Shown here one piece after another: positions 1 to 10,390 of a stretch of DNA of 64,000 nt (position 1 is its first letter; each line of letters begins with the position of its first letter). This DNA is from Saussurea involucrata (taxonomy: Eukaryota > Streptophyta > Magnoliopsida > Asterales > Asteraceae), in NCBI GenBank assembly GCA_033807775.1, contig CM066322.1, positions 19,829,001-19,893,000 on the forward strand, read 5' to 3'. The notes below the pieces were generated by a model. That model ran no database searches, was not told where the DNA came from, and saw only the letters and a list, made by a program, of their open reading frames with translations. The position numbers were made by a program, and so were the translations under genes.

Positions 1-266
1 CGTCGCCGTTAGACTGTATAACCCAATAAATATAGGTATACAGAGAGCAAAAAAGATACTTCCTGCATAAAACCCTATTAATGTATATGACTGAATCATA
101 ATAACTTCTATGTCTACGTACATATATATAGAAGGGCATATATAAATATATGTAAAATATTATAATTAGGTAACAATAAAAATAGAATTTTTTAAAATAT
201 GACACCTTCAATAACATACTAGAGGGCAGGATAGTTTATAAATTGGTTTTAGTTGAATTTTATTTA
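1..266. other. AT-rich intergenic stretch, no gene seen
   Basis: I see only AT-rich sequence with short TA runs, no convincing coding sequence, and no matching repeat boundary. Confidence 0.5.
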
Positions 267-592
267 GAGTAAATTACATTTTTAGTCCCTATAATTTGAT
301 GAAAAATTCTATTTTCGTCTTTATGGTTTTAAAATTGCGATTTTCATCCTCATGTTTTATAATTTATCATCTTTTTCGTCTATATGATTTAAATTTTATT
401 GCTAATTTCATCCTTATGGTTTATAATTCATTTTTATTTTAGTCTTTCATATTTAAAAAGTTGTTGTTTGGCTTCAAGGACGAAAGTAGAAAAGAATTGC
501 CAACCATGGGGACGAAAACCGAAATTTCGAAACCACAAGAACGAAATCCACAATTTTCAGTAAACCACAGGGACGGAAAACACAATTTACTC
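267..592. mobile_element. MULE-type MITE with 9-bp target duplication
   Basis: The ends are inverted copies (gagtaaattac ... atttactc) and the element is flanked by a perfect 9-bp duplication, ttttattta, at 258-266 and 593-601. Inverted termini plus a 9-bp target duplication fit the Mutator-like (MULE) superfamily. The 326-bp body has repeated short stretches resembling gtccctatggttt and no coding capacity, so it is non-autonomous. It belongs to the same group as the elements at 31513, 52191, 55198 and 56448. Confidence 0.85.
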
Positions 593-835
593 TTTTATTT
601 ATTTATTTCGACTGTTTTAAGAGATTTCAATTTTAGATAGGGTATAGATTCCGGTGAGAAGTTAGTTGAATTTTTTTATTTATTTGGACTGCTTTAATTG
701 ATTTTGATTTTAGATAAGGTATATATAGGATTAGATTCCGGTGAGAAGTTAGTTGGATTTTTTGGGACTGTTTTAAGTGATTTCGATTTTAGATAAGGCA
801 TATATAGGATTAGATTCCAGTGAGAAGTTGAGGTT
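593..835. repeat. Three-copy tandem repeat, ~70-90 bp unit
   Basis: Three degenerate units follow one another, each running from a 'gactg(c/t)ttta' stretch through 'ttttagataagg', 'tatataggattagattcc' and 'ggtgagaagtt'. Their ends resemble the left end of the MITE that begins near 813, so the array looks like repeated duplication of a MITE left terminus. Confidence 0.65.
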
Positions 836-1000
836 CACGTGAGAAATAATTATCAATGTCATATAATGCACCGAGATGCAGCAGATCAATTCTCTTCTAA
901 GCCGCAATTAATGTGAGGGCATTTGGTTAAAATTGATCAACGGTTCAAATCCATTTCTCACGTTTCTCATGTTAACCTGAACTTCTCACACAATCCTTTG
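813..1000. mobile_element. TA-flanked MITE copy (gagaagttgaggtt family)
   Basis: The left end (gtgagaagttgaggttcacg) and right end (catgttaacctgaacttctc) are imperfect inverted repeats of about 35 bp. Short AT-rich motifs (tatataggatt on the left, its relative on the right) lie outside them. The middle carries ttctaagccgcaatta, which recurs in sister copies near 1137 and 4081 (inverted). No coding sequence is present. Confidence 0.65.
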
Positions 1001-1029
1001 TCTATATCATAATACATTTAGGTCTAAAC

Positions 1030-1365
1030 TTGTAAGGGTTGGGTTCTGGTGAGTAGTTGAGGTTAACGTAAGAAATGGTTATCGACCGTTGGATGAGAAA
1101 TTGATACACATTAGAATGAGATGTACCCGATTAATTCTTATCTAAGCCGCAATTCATAGGTCTAGACTTTTTAAGGGTTTGTTCCGGTGAGAAATTGAGG
1201 TTGACGTGAGAAGTGGTTATCAGCCGTTGGATGAGAAATATATGCACATTAAATCAATTCTTTTCTAAGCCACAACTTATGGGAGGACATTTGATTAAAA
1301 ATGATCAACGATTCAAACTCACTTCTCACATTAAACTCAACTTCTTCCACCAACTCTCACCAAAC
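1030..1365. mobile_element. Degenerate tandem copies of the same MITE
   Basis: Two left-end-like segments start near 1045 and 1180, each with gagaaattgagg or a relative and cgttggatgagaaat. One right-end-like segment (cacttctcacattaaactc) lies near 1319. This is either two overlapping insertions or a duplicated left half. Boundaries are approximate. Confidence 0.5.
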
Positions 1366-1427
1366 TTTTAATTACTATCTATCAAACATATTGATTCTAA
1401 AACTATGGTGGTGGATTCTTCTCCTAC

Positions 1428-1930
1428 TAGATGAAAGTGGTTTGTTCCTATCAAAGTTAACGTTTTTGCTTGGAGGTTGGGAGTGAACAAAATTCCAACT
1501 CTGAGACAACCTTGATAAAAGATGAATTGATGTGCATTCCCTCTTGTGTCCGGTTTGCGATTTGGAGATCAAGTTGGTGGGTCATTTGTTTTTCTCTTGT
1601 CAAATGGCCCGGGATGTTTAGAAACAAATTAGTCGGAGTTTGGATATCCCAGATTTTAGGTCCAATTTGGAGTGGATTTGTTGGTTAATTTCTCTACATT
1701 TGAAGAAAATGGAGTCGACTTGTTTTGAGGCGGCTGTACTAATGGCTTTATGGGCTATCTGGTCTTTTCGGAATGAGACTCTTTTTAGGCTTTCTAAGCA
1801 TAAGAAAGTGGCGTTGTGGATAACAATGTGACTCGTTCGTTCTTCTGGGTTACACATAAGAGTAGAAAGTTTACGTTAATTGAATGGATTGGTTACAAAA
1901 CCCTTTTTCTTACTATCTCTTACATATAAC
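1428..1930 (+). pseudogene. LINE (non-LTR retrotransposon) ORF2 3' remnant, zf-RVT region
   Basis: Reading across frames gives the C-terminal part of a plant L1-type ORF2 protein. KWFVPIKVNVFAWRLGVNK (near 1435) is the usual lead-in to the zf-RVT domain. A zinc-binding-like CPVCDLE ... GHLFFSCQMARDV segment follows (near 1548-1620), then ISLHLKKMESTCFEAA and WAIWSFRNETLFR (near 1690-1795), then a tail ending in a tryptophan-rich segment. Several frameshifts and stops (for example TAG near 1620 and TGA near 1829) break the frame. The RT and endonuclease domains are absent, as expected for a 5'-truncated LINE copy. I could not fix a poly(A) tail or target duplication, so both ends are approximate. 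Confidence 0.75.
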
Positions 1931-1994
1931 TATTTTATCTAGCTTCTTGCTAATTTTTTGGTTAATAATATTGTCGACGTTAAAAAAAATGAGT

Positions 1995-2136
1995 TTATTT
2001 GGAGATGGTGATTTCACCCTCAATACAATTCATAAAACTTTAGGTTGCCTTGCAGGCTTTATTTCTGCCGGCACATCCCCCAAGAAATCAGGAATTGCAC
2101 GCTTTATTTGGAAATGGTGATTTCGCTCTCAATACA
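1995..2136. repeat. Direct repeat, 34-bp arms, 108-bp period
   Basis: tttatttggagatggtgatt with its following 14 bases at 1995-2028 recurs with few changes at 2103-2136. The segment between the arms is GC-rich. It may be tandemly duplicated LINE 3' sequence. Confidence 0.5.
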
Positions 2137-2145
2137 TTTTTCTTG

Positions 2146-3040
2146 GAGTTATTAACCTAAATGGCCATATCATATTTGAGTCTTTAACTTTTAACTTCAA
2201 TTTATTTTTTTATCAAGCATCCCGCAAGTCTGACATCGCAAGACAACTTTTACTTGCGGTGTCAGACATTTTCTGACGCACTCCAAAAAAGTACAATTTT
2301 TAAAAAATGGACAACACCGCAAGCCACCGCAAGGGATATGAGGCCACGTGTCATTATCTCCTTTACCGCAAGTCTTGAGGTATTGCCAAAAAAAGACATG
2401 TAAAAGAAAAAGGAAACCGCAAGTTGCGCCCCGCAAGTTAGAGTCCCGCAAGCTGTACCTAGCAAGTTTGCGCCCCGCAAGCTAAAACGTAAAATCGTAT
2501 TTTTTTTATTGCGTCAGAAAAAGCTGACACCGCAAGAAAAAGTTGGTTTGCAGTGTCAGACTTGCGGGATGCTGGTCATTTTGGTAAAAAGTTAAATTAG
2601 GTGGTTAAAAGTTGAACTTGATTGTGTGAGAGCATCTCCAACATGTTTGCTATAATTTTTCTAAAATAGAGAATCAAAAGTTAAAATCTCTAAAAAGAGT
2701 TAAATTCATCTCTAACAGCTTTGCTATTTTAGAGATTTTAACACAAATTATATTAATATAATATTATTTAATTTATATTCCCAATACACTTTAAAATAAA
2801 AACTTAATATAAAATGATAAAAGAATTATGTTATTGGTGGATTGAATAAAATAATTATTTATGTTTCCTATTTAGAGAATTATAGAGAATTATCTATATT
2901 TAGAGATTTCTCCAAGAATCTCTATTTTAGCAAACAAGATAGCAATGCTGTTGGAGAAGAATAACTAACAAAAACCCATTTTTTCTATTTTAACAATGCT
3001 GTTGGAGATGCTCTGAAGTGGCCATTTAGGTTAATAACTC
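2146..3040. mobile_element. Foldback/MULE-like inverted-repeat element
   Basis: gagttattaacctaaatggc at 2146 is mirrored by its complement ending at 3040. The inverted similarity extends inward through cccgcaagtctgaca (2218 region and its mirror near 2560). Flanks are a 10-bp imperfect duplication, atttttcttg at 2136-2145 and attcttcttg at 3041-3050. A separate MITE is inserted in the right arm, so the original element was about 510 bp. Assignment to MULEs rests on TIR length and duplication size only. Confidence 0.65.
2630..3013. mobile_element. Nested MITE with gagcatctccaaca termini, 3-bp duplication
   Basis: gagcatctccaaca opens the element and tgttggagatgctc closes it. The 3-bp flanks are both tga (2627-2629 and 3014-3016). 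Such termini with a 3-bp duplication fit PIF/Harbinger-type MITEs. It lies inside the right arm of the 2146-3040 element, so it is the younger insertion. Confidence 0.8.
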
Positions 3041-3168
3041 ATTCTTCTTGCCATTTTGAACTCTTTTTTCTTCTTTCTTTTCATTGCTTTGGTTAATTTA
3101 GATCTGCCCAGATGTAGTCAATATCTTGAGCTTGCGATCCGGGTGAAACAGAGGTTGAGAGAAACGTA

Positions 3169-3462
3169 GGGGCGGTTTACCAAACACTTACCCGGGTAAG
3201 TGCTTACCAAGTCACATTACCTACCAGATTGATATGACAAGGACCAAAAATCTTACCCGGTAAGAGTGAAAGAGCGAATGCAATGACCGAGAGTCTTACC
3301 CCGATAAGTTAGGGCGACGACTCTTACCACGGTTAGCGCTTACCGGGTGAATTGTTGCATACGAAACCGATTTGGCGGACTAAAATCTTATCCGGTAAGT
3401 AAGTGATAGTGTAAATTTGACTGGTAAGTGTTTACCCGAGTAAGCGTTTGGTAAACGGCCCC
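3169..3462. mobile_element. PIF/Harbinger-like MITE (ggggcggtttaccaaac termini)
   Basis: The left end, ggggcggtttaccaaac, is mirrored by gtttggtaaacggcccc on the right, and both flanks are gta (3166-3168, 3463-3465). The body is rich in acccggtaag-like words on both strands. There is no coding sequence. A diverged fragment of the same family lies at 20033. Confidence 0.75.
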
Positions 3463-3982
3463 GTAGTATTGAAGGCGGCAAAATGTATGTTTATGCCCCT
3501 AATTTTCTTGAAGTTCTGTTAGATCCATCTCATTGTGAAGTTTAAATCTTTAGATGTTGGTGAAAGAATAGAGTTGATTGCACACCAGGTTTGATGCCTC
3601 CACTCCTTTGGCTTTTGTTAGCTGTTTTTCAGCTCTTTTTTTACCAAGTTTTTTTATAAAAAATTTATGGTCTCTAGCATTGGTGCTCATGAACGGTTTG
3701 TTAAAATGTCAAAATGAGTTTTGTTTTTGTGATTTTTTGATGTCAAATGTGTGTGTTAGACCCTTTCCAATTTTAACAGTAAAAAAATTACCAAATCTAA
3801 TGGGCCCATTAACACACACACAGAGAGAGAAACAAAATTCTTCAAATCGTACTTTAGGCAAATGGCGACAAATAAAAGAATAACGGGGCGTGATAAGGTA
3901 ACAAATGGTTCCCAAACGATCCTTGAAAAATCCAATGGTGTTGAATGGTCCAAAATGAGTTTCCAGATCGACATACATATCC
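3463..3982. other. Intergenic, no supported gene
   Basis: Short open frames exist on both strands but show no domain, splice logic or codon signal. I see nothing else beyond a short CA/GA-rich stretch near 3811-3832. Confidence 0.45.
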
Positions 3983-4243
3983 ATATATAGACAAAGGTTC
4001 GTTTAAGAAGTTGAGGTTAATGTCAGAAGTGTGAGAAGGGGATCCGAACCGATTATCACTTTTAATCAAATGTATTCCAATGAATTGCGGCTTAAAAAGA
4101 ATTCATCTGATGCATCTCGGTATATCTTATCGATGCATCTCATCCTAATGTCCATCCATTTCTCATCCAACGGTTGATAATCACTTCTTACGCTTCTCAC
4201 GTTAACTTCAACTTCTCACATGGTTCATTACCTATATATATTT
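3983..4243. mobile_element. TA-flanked MITE copy (gagaagttgaggtt family)
   Basis: aagaagttgaggttaatgtc at the left is mirrored by gttaacttcaacttctcac at the right (ending near 4220), with tatata-rich sequence outside both ends. The middle shares cattgaattgcggctt-like and catccaacggttgat-like words with the copies at 813-1365. Confidence 0.65.
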
Positions 4244-4515
4244 ATATAGAGGCTCCTTAAAATGCAAACCTTGCATTTGTTGCACACCTTACAAACCAGT
4301 GTGCATATGTGAACAAAAAACCAGTATGCATATGTGAACAATGTGCATTAGTGCATATGCATATGTGCAAGAATATACATATAATGGACATACATTCATA
4401 TGGGATAATGCATATATGCATCTCAGATTATGCACACATTGTTCACATATGCACATTGATTTGTAAGGGGATGCAACAAATACATGGTTTGTATTTGATT
4501 TGTATCCTATATATA
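4244..4515. mobile_element. Inverted-repeat element rich in catatgtgcac words
   Basis: Left arm words (gcatttgttgcacaccttac, gtgcatatgtgaacaa) recur inverted on the right (ttgttcacatatgcac, tttgtaaggggatgcaac). The arms are about 70 bp and imperfect, and AT-rich runs flank them. The element codes for nothing. Exact ends are uncertain. Confidence 0.6.
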
Positions 4516-4685
4516 TGTATCCTATATGGGTGCATTTCATTTGCAAACCAAACTATTTGTACAAACTATACAAACCAATCTTAGCCGTTCATCAAGTCTA
4601 TAAAATATCTGATTTTATTATGTTTTCTAATCTATAGTCATGATCATAATGAATGGATCTTATCATCTTTCATATATAAAGTAAA
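4516..4685. other. Short intergenic flank
   Basis: No feature seen. It ends in gtaaa (4681-4685), the left target duplication of the LTR element that starts at 4686. Confidence 0.6.
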
Positions 4686-6215
4686 TGTAACAACCCAGTC
4701 TAAAATAAACATGCAAGTTATATAAATCAGAACATCCCAAAGTTTGGGTCCCAAAATTTCTTACATAAGTCTCAAAATTTAGGTTGGTGAAAACAACCTA
4801 TACACAACTGAGAAATACTATAACTAGAGATAATAGTGTCTCTGTCTCCTCTGCACTTATCCACTAACTGCATTGCTCATCTGCCAGAGCCTTTCACTAT
4901 CTGCTTACCTGAAAAGGGTTTAGTTTGGAAAATGCGAGGGTTAGACCATGAGGTCTAGTGAGTCCCTCCTGACAGTTCTCAAAATCATTTAAAACAATTT
5001 ATAACTTTCACATATAAACACTTTCACAAATCTTTTCATAAAACTTTCAATAATAAACTTTCATCTAGCTGTACATTTAAAATCTTTCACGGATAAGATC
5101 CGCTCCCGTAAATGGCACCCTGAAGTCACTCAAGAGTGACAACGAGTCAATCTCACGTTGCCTTACAGGGTCACTCTTCCCATGGCATAAACGGGTCACT
5201 CCTCCCGGCATGAGCACTGGCGGGCCACACCCCCGACTTAGCCAATTTACGTCCCACTCAATGTATGCATACATCACAATAATCAACTTTAAAAGAACTT
5301 TCATGCAAGATAAGCATAGAAATAAAACATGACATTTCTCATCATGTATTTTACTTCAGAAAACACGTTAAAAGTCACGTATTTTAGTTAGAAAACTCAC
5401 CTGGCGCGTTTAACATCTTGTTTTACTTTGCTTCTGACTTACAATCGGGTTACCTGAGAAATGGATGAAATATAAATTGCTCAGACCCTAATACCAACTT
5501 TCCGGACACTATCCGGACTCAACTTACCGGATACATAACTTACCGGTCAATCACTACTTTCCGGACAACTTACCGGATAATTCTACTTACCGGGTAACCC
5601 AACTTATCGGGTAGCTCTTCTTACCGGATACTCTACTTATCGGGTACTATCACTTACCGGAACTATCACTTACCGGATACACCATCCGATAACCTGCATC
5701 TGGGCTACTTACCGGACGACGGCTGTAATGCCGTTTTGGGATCAAAATCCGCTAATCAAACTCTTAACCAACGAAAATGCGATACAAACAGATTAATAAG
5801 CATACTTAGACCCTTCCTTACTAACTCTTTGTTGTTAAGACACAAGGATGATTGTCTAATCTCCCATTAGGGCTTCATCCTCAACTTTTAGCTAAAACCC
5901 TCAAACAAACCAACAATAGCTGAGCATTAAAATAGAAATTTGAGTTTGGGATTACCTGATAGAATCACTGAAGAATCAGACTCCCAATCCGCTTTTCTTT
6001 CAAATTGTTGATTGATGGTGTTTTTCCTTCTTCAATTGCTATGGAACCCAATCTTCCCTTTTTCTCTAGCCGACACCCACACACACAAGGAACAACTCTA
6101 GGGTTTTGTGCCCTTTTTGTGGGTTTCAAAGACTACAATCTGGCCCCTGCACTTTCAACTTTACAACTTTTCCCACAAAACTTTAATTTTTTCAATTTAG
6201 ATCTTGGTTATTACA
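4686..6215 (-). repeat. Left LTR (3' LTR) of the decayed chromovirus
   Basis: It begins tgtaacaaccc and ends ggttattaca, matching 18442-20026. It contains an array of cttaccgga-type words at about 5500-5710. This copy is about 55 bp shorter than the right LTR, mainly because of that array and a duplicated ccggacactatccggactca. Confidence 0.9.
5496..5715. repeat. Short tandem array of cttaccgg(a/g)ta words in the LTR
   Basis: About a dozen copies of cttaccggata, cttaccgggta or ttccggac recur every 12-20 bp. The matching array in the right LTR lies at about 19254-19512 and has extra units, so the array changes length by unit gain or loss. Confidence 0.7.
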
Positions 6216-6232
6216 ATATCTCCCTCTCAAAA

Positions 6233-6570
6233 GAATTCCGTCCTCGGAATTCCATTGTCTAAGATTTGAGGGTACTTGGACCTTAGGTCCAACCCTATTC
6301 CCAGTCGCCTCTTGTCCTTTAAGAACCGCCACTGAATCGATACCGGTCCGATCTCTTTGTTCCTTAACTGACAAATCTTGTTGTCCATAATCCCTAAGTC
6401 AACTTCTCAGTAACGCTGATGTCCTTTAAAGGAATAGCCACATCTGTTTCTGCCAAACACTTCTTTAAGTTCGAGACATGAACCGTTGGACGAACTCCCT
6501 TTAGTTCCTCCGGCAAGTCTAACTTGTATGCCGCTGCTCTAACTCACTCACTAATGACAAAAGTCAACTT
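6233..6570 (-). pseudogene. Integrase C-terminus and chromodomain remnant of the chromovirus
   Basis: The minus strand reads AAYKLDLPEELKGVRPTVHV then SNLKKCLAETDVAIPLKDIS near 6410-6545. This is the conserved C-terminal segment of chromovirus integrases, normally followed by a chromodomain. After a frameshift, QLRNKEIGPVSIQWRF and RSKYPQIL (about 6250-6380) match the chromodomain end. At least one frameshift and stops further upstream break it, so no product is expected. This is the only part of this element's pol that I can identify, and it fixes both lineage (chromovirus) and orientation. Confidence 0.8.
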
Positions 6571-6838
6571 CTTATCGTCTGTATTTCTTGCAAGGTCGCC
6601 ATCCTCTCACTTCCCACATCGGCTCTTCATAAAAGATACGTGCATCACACTATGAATTTCTTCTCAAAATTTCATCGAGTACCTCAAGATCGCGCACTAT
6701 CTATTTAACTTTCATAACTTCGACGGATCCACAGACTTAGTACACCTTACCTTTCTCTCAAACTTCAAGGTTCAAAAGTCTTAGGTTTTTCAATTCAACC
6801 AACTCAGTTCTACTCTGTCACCCCAAACCGTTCTGATG
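6571..6838 (-). other. Unreadable interior of the decayed chromovirus
   Basis: This should hold more of the integrase, but all minus-strand frames are broken and I cannot align it to a domain. It ends at the ggaaa duplication (6839-6843) of the nested element. Confidence 0.45.
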
Positions 6839-6843
6839 GGAAA

Positions 6844-7698
6844 TGTTAATGCAAAAAATCGCACACAAGTACAACTTGAGGTTGATTGTGGAGCTTAACA
6901 ACTAAAGAAAAGAAATCTCGACAAAGCGTGCGATTAAGATAAAAAATGTAAAAGAGACAGACAATTTGGTGACGCGGGAAAAACCTCAACGAGGAAAAAA
7001 CCCGCGGACGACTGTAGAAGTCGTCGCTGCACTATGGTCGCCAAACAGGGGCGATGTCCTTATGTTTCACGTGTCGATCGTACAGAGATTACAATACAAA
7101 TGAAGGAAAGACTTCGAAATGTAAAGTAACAAGTGTTTCGAATGTAAAAACAATGTGTGTCGTGTGTATAGTCTGTGTGTCGTGCGTAAAAACTACGCGT
7201 TTGAGCGTGGGAGTCGTGCGTCGATGTCGTGCGTCGAGAGCGATCTGTTGTGAGAAAGTTCTTTTCTTCGTATGTTCTTGAGTACGTAGTGTGATTCTTG
7301 GATGCGGTCCCCTTCAATGATGATGGAACTCTATATTTGTAGCCTTCGGGTGCTTTGATTAATGCTTTACGTAACTGTCGTAACGGACGTTGTCTTTAAT
7401 GCTGTTAATGGCCCTTAACTGGTTGTAGCCGTTGATCATTAATGACGTTGACTCCTGCATTAAACACTGAACAAACGTAACAGTCATAATGAACGTTAGT
7501 TGGTCGAGGTCGCATGGTCTTATGCGACGGTCGTGAGAACTAGACGACATCGTGGTCGAGTGTCGTGAGGTAGATAACATACGATTTGACTTTTAACCAA
7601 GGGACAAAGTACTATAATTTTACCTTACTATGGGGAAGTAAAATAAGTGTTTTCCTTACCTTGGTCGTGGTCGAGACTGGTGAAATTTTGCCCAAACA
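6844..7698 (-). repeat. Left LTR (3' LTR) of the Tat-like element
   Basis: It begins tgttaatgc and ends gcccaaaca and pairs with 13621-14475. Open frames within it are shadows repeated in both LTRs. A diverged solo LTR of the same family lies at 46847-48232. Confidence 0.9.
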
Positions 7699-8177
7699 GT
7701 TTGCCCCCAAAATTTGAAAAAGTGGAGTGGCAAAAAAAAGGGTTTTTTAAATTTTGCTTGTCGGGGGTTCGAGGTTATGACACGTGTCGAAAGTTACCTT
7801 GGTTGTCTTGGAACTGAATCAGTTCAATTCAAACTAGAGAGGGAAGTCGAAAAGAGGGTAAAGTCGTGACGTCACGCTGACGCACGATGATGCTTAGCAG
7901 CTGTCACAGACAAGTGTCGGCGATCTGTGTGGTCATTCGAAAAGACAGGGGTGTGTGTCGACCATCGAGGGACTCGATCTGACACGATCGTTTACATAAA
8001 TAGATACCACGATGGGTCTATTTTCGTTTACGATTTCAAAAGGTTTTACACAGAGATTTCTTCTTGATTTCCTTGATGTTCTTTGTCCGATCTTTTCTAA
8101 TCCTGCAAGAATCTTCGACTCAGTTAGGATTTTTCGAGGTCTAGAGCGCTTATAAGATACGACCTTTCAGTTTTTGT
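7699..8177. other. Polypurine tract and leader between 3' LTR and antisense gene
   Basis: 7699-7712 is the polypurine tract on the minus strand (ttttgggggcaaac). The rest is non-coding and contains a TATA-like tacataaata at 7993-8002. That sequence could serve a plus-strand transcript of the accessory gene, because it lies about 175 bp upstream of its ATG. Confidence 0.45.
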
Positions 8178-10390
8178 ATGCGTCGTAAATCCATTGCTAA
8201 GAAGCCTAGGAAAAATTGGGATATCTGGGGTCTTTCAGATAGACAGACATTGTTGACGGGGATAGAGATGTCGACAGAGCCTAGAAGTACCATCAAAAGC
8301 GAGGAGGATATCGATGACTTCAGAAGTTTAGCGAGAATTCCTGCTGGGATAACTATAAGCAAGGCAGGCAGGATTCGTCCCGAGATATGCCCTGATGGGT
8401 ACGTCGTGATATACGAGTATCCTTTCAAGATAGGCGTCAAGTGGCCGTATTCGCCTCTGGCGAAGGCATTCATGTGCGAGTTCGATTTGTCGCCGGGGCA
8501 ACTGATGCCCCAATTCTGGCGAGTTATCCAAGTTATCGAGTGACTTACTTCGAACTGGGAGTCTCCTATGAACGTGAGGGATTTGCTGACGCCGTACAAG
8601 GTCAAGAGTGATCCGTACCGCCGTTATAGTCTGTTTTCGAGGTACACCTTGGTTTTAAAGACGGCAGTCAACGACCGAAAGTGGAAAACCCGGTATGTGC
8701 TTGTGCGAGTGGCGACGTTAGATACCGATAGTGACTGGATCAGATCTGGTTGGAATATGACGGGTAAGCCTTTTGTCGTACGTCTTATGTCACTTTGTTA
8801 TTTGGGGGCTTTCCGTCTAATATTTTTTCTTATGCGTAGATATTAATTTTGACAAGGTAAAACCTGACGATGACTCTAAAGCCAAGGTCAAGAAGTTCCT
8901 GGAGTTTACCGTTGATGATCGATCGTAGGTTACGCGTCATCTGATAGATGAGGACGACGACACTGTTTTCTTGGGCGATAGAATGCGGATGGGTAGAGAA
9001 GAGAAAGAAGAAGAAGAAGAGGAATCTGAGGAGACCGAAGAGGAAGAGAAGGGGGAAGAAACAGAAGTAGAGATAACTGGTAAGTATCCCTTTGCCTTCT
9101 TTTTGCTCGACCTGGTCTTTCTCTTTTTCTCAATCGTCTAACTTCTTTCTTTTACCATACAGGAGAATCTTGGTCGGGAATGACACCTGCTGCTGCCAAG
9201 AAGACGGCTCAAATTGATCTGGCTCGCAAGGCGAGGAAAAACAGGCAGAAGGATGCCTCGACAACTGGGTCGGGGGTCTTAAAGAGAAAGGATATCTCGA
9301 CAGATGGGTCGGGACTCCTAAAGAGGACAAGGATGTCCGTCCTGAAGGAACCGTCGTCGAAGACGGGTGGCTCATCGAGAGTCGTTCCGCCTGAGAAGGC
9401 GAAGGCGTCGACCGTGTTTGACATGATCGGCGCAAGATCTGTTGATACTGCGCAACTGGCGACGATGTCCCATACTGCGCAACCGGCAACGATGTCTCCT
9501 ACTGTCGCGTCTATCCCTTCGACGGCTGACAAGGGCAAAGGTGCGCAGACGAGTTTTGGGGAGGAAACGACGGTCGACTTTACGTTGCCCTCGGATTTCT
9601 TAGATGATAATGTCTTAGATGGGATGAAATTGTTCCCCCATTTGGGAAAGTATCAGCTCCCTTCTTTCAGAGAGAGTTTCAACGGAGTTTCCCTCGAAGA
9701 TATGGAGTCCTATGTCGCTGGGCTAACGTTCTTGGTAAGTCTATCTTTCAAGACTTTATCTATTTATTATGGTCGTGTATTTTGTTGATTCGTTTTCGTA
9801 TGTTTTCAGACGTTTCAGTCTTCCTTGGCATTGCATGCTGAAACGATGAAGGTAGAAGGCTTAATGACATCTGCTATTAAGGAAGAATATGCGGCGTTAG
9901 AGAGGGAAATATCCGCTCTGGAACGTGAAGAAGCGACGTCGGTGCGACTCGACGATGCCTTGAATGAGTTGGAGGTCGTCGGCCATGCGAGGGATGAAGC
10001 GGACTCGCGTATAAAGGAGTCTCTGACTTTGATGCACGACCAAAGGGAGTAGCTAGAGGGAATGAAGGAATCCTTGGATGCAAAGAAAAGGGAGCCGAGG
10101 TGTCCAAATCCAAGGTGGCGAGCTTAGAGAATGAGCTAGAGGAGTTGAGGGACGAGAACAAATCCCTTTTTTCCTTTGCTCGCCTTACTGCGCGTGCGGC
10201 GATCATGCGACGTCACTTGTTGGGCAGAGATCCTCTGGCGTCGGCATCGGACGAGTTGGACCTCTTCTTCAGGGAGGTCGGGACCGAAAGAGATCTTGAC
10301 TCGGATGATGAGAAGGAGGTCGAGGAGGAGGAAGGTCCCCAGGGTGAGACGTCAGGCAAGGATGCGACCGATGCTCCTCCTCTGCCTTAG
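8178..10390 (+). pseudogene. Spliced antisense accessory gene of the Tat-like element (putative gypsy-type transposase domain family)
   Basis: The first exon (ATG at 8178) encodes CPDGYVVIYEYPFKIGVKWP and SPLAKAFMCEFDLSPGQLMP. This resembles the plant family annotated as 'putative gypsy type transposon' proteins (PF04195), despite its name not a demonstrated transposase. Plausible introns lie at about 8764-8839, 9080-9162 and 9735-9809, each GT...AG. Later exons give an acidic Glu-rich stretch (9000-9075), a Lys/Arg-rich Ser/Thr segment (9180-9540), a coiled coil of heptad-like Leu/Glu residues (9825-10190) and an acidic tail to 10390. In-frame stops at 8541 and about 8926, and breaks near 10050-10100, show it is dead. 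It runs opposite to gag and sits where pol should be. Function is unknown. Confidence 0.65.

Noticed and set aside
3578..3984. Overlapping open frames on both strands
   Set aside because: No domain, no splice logic and low-complexity acaca/gagag content.
7054..7281. Open frames in the Tat-type LTR (also 13867-14094)
   Set aside because: They recur in both LTRs and show no domain. They are shadows of LTR sequence.
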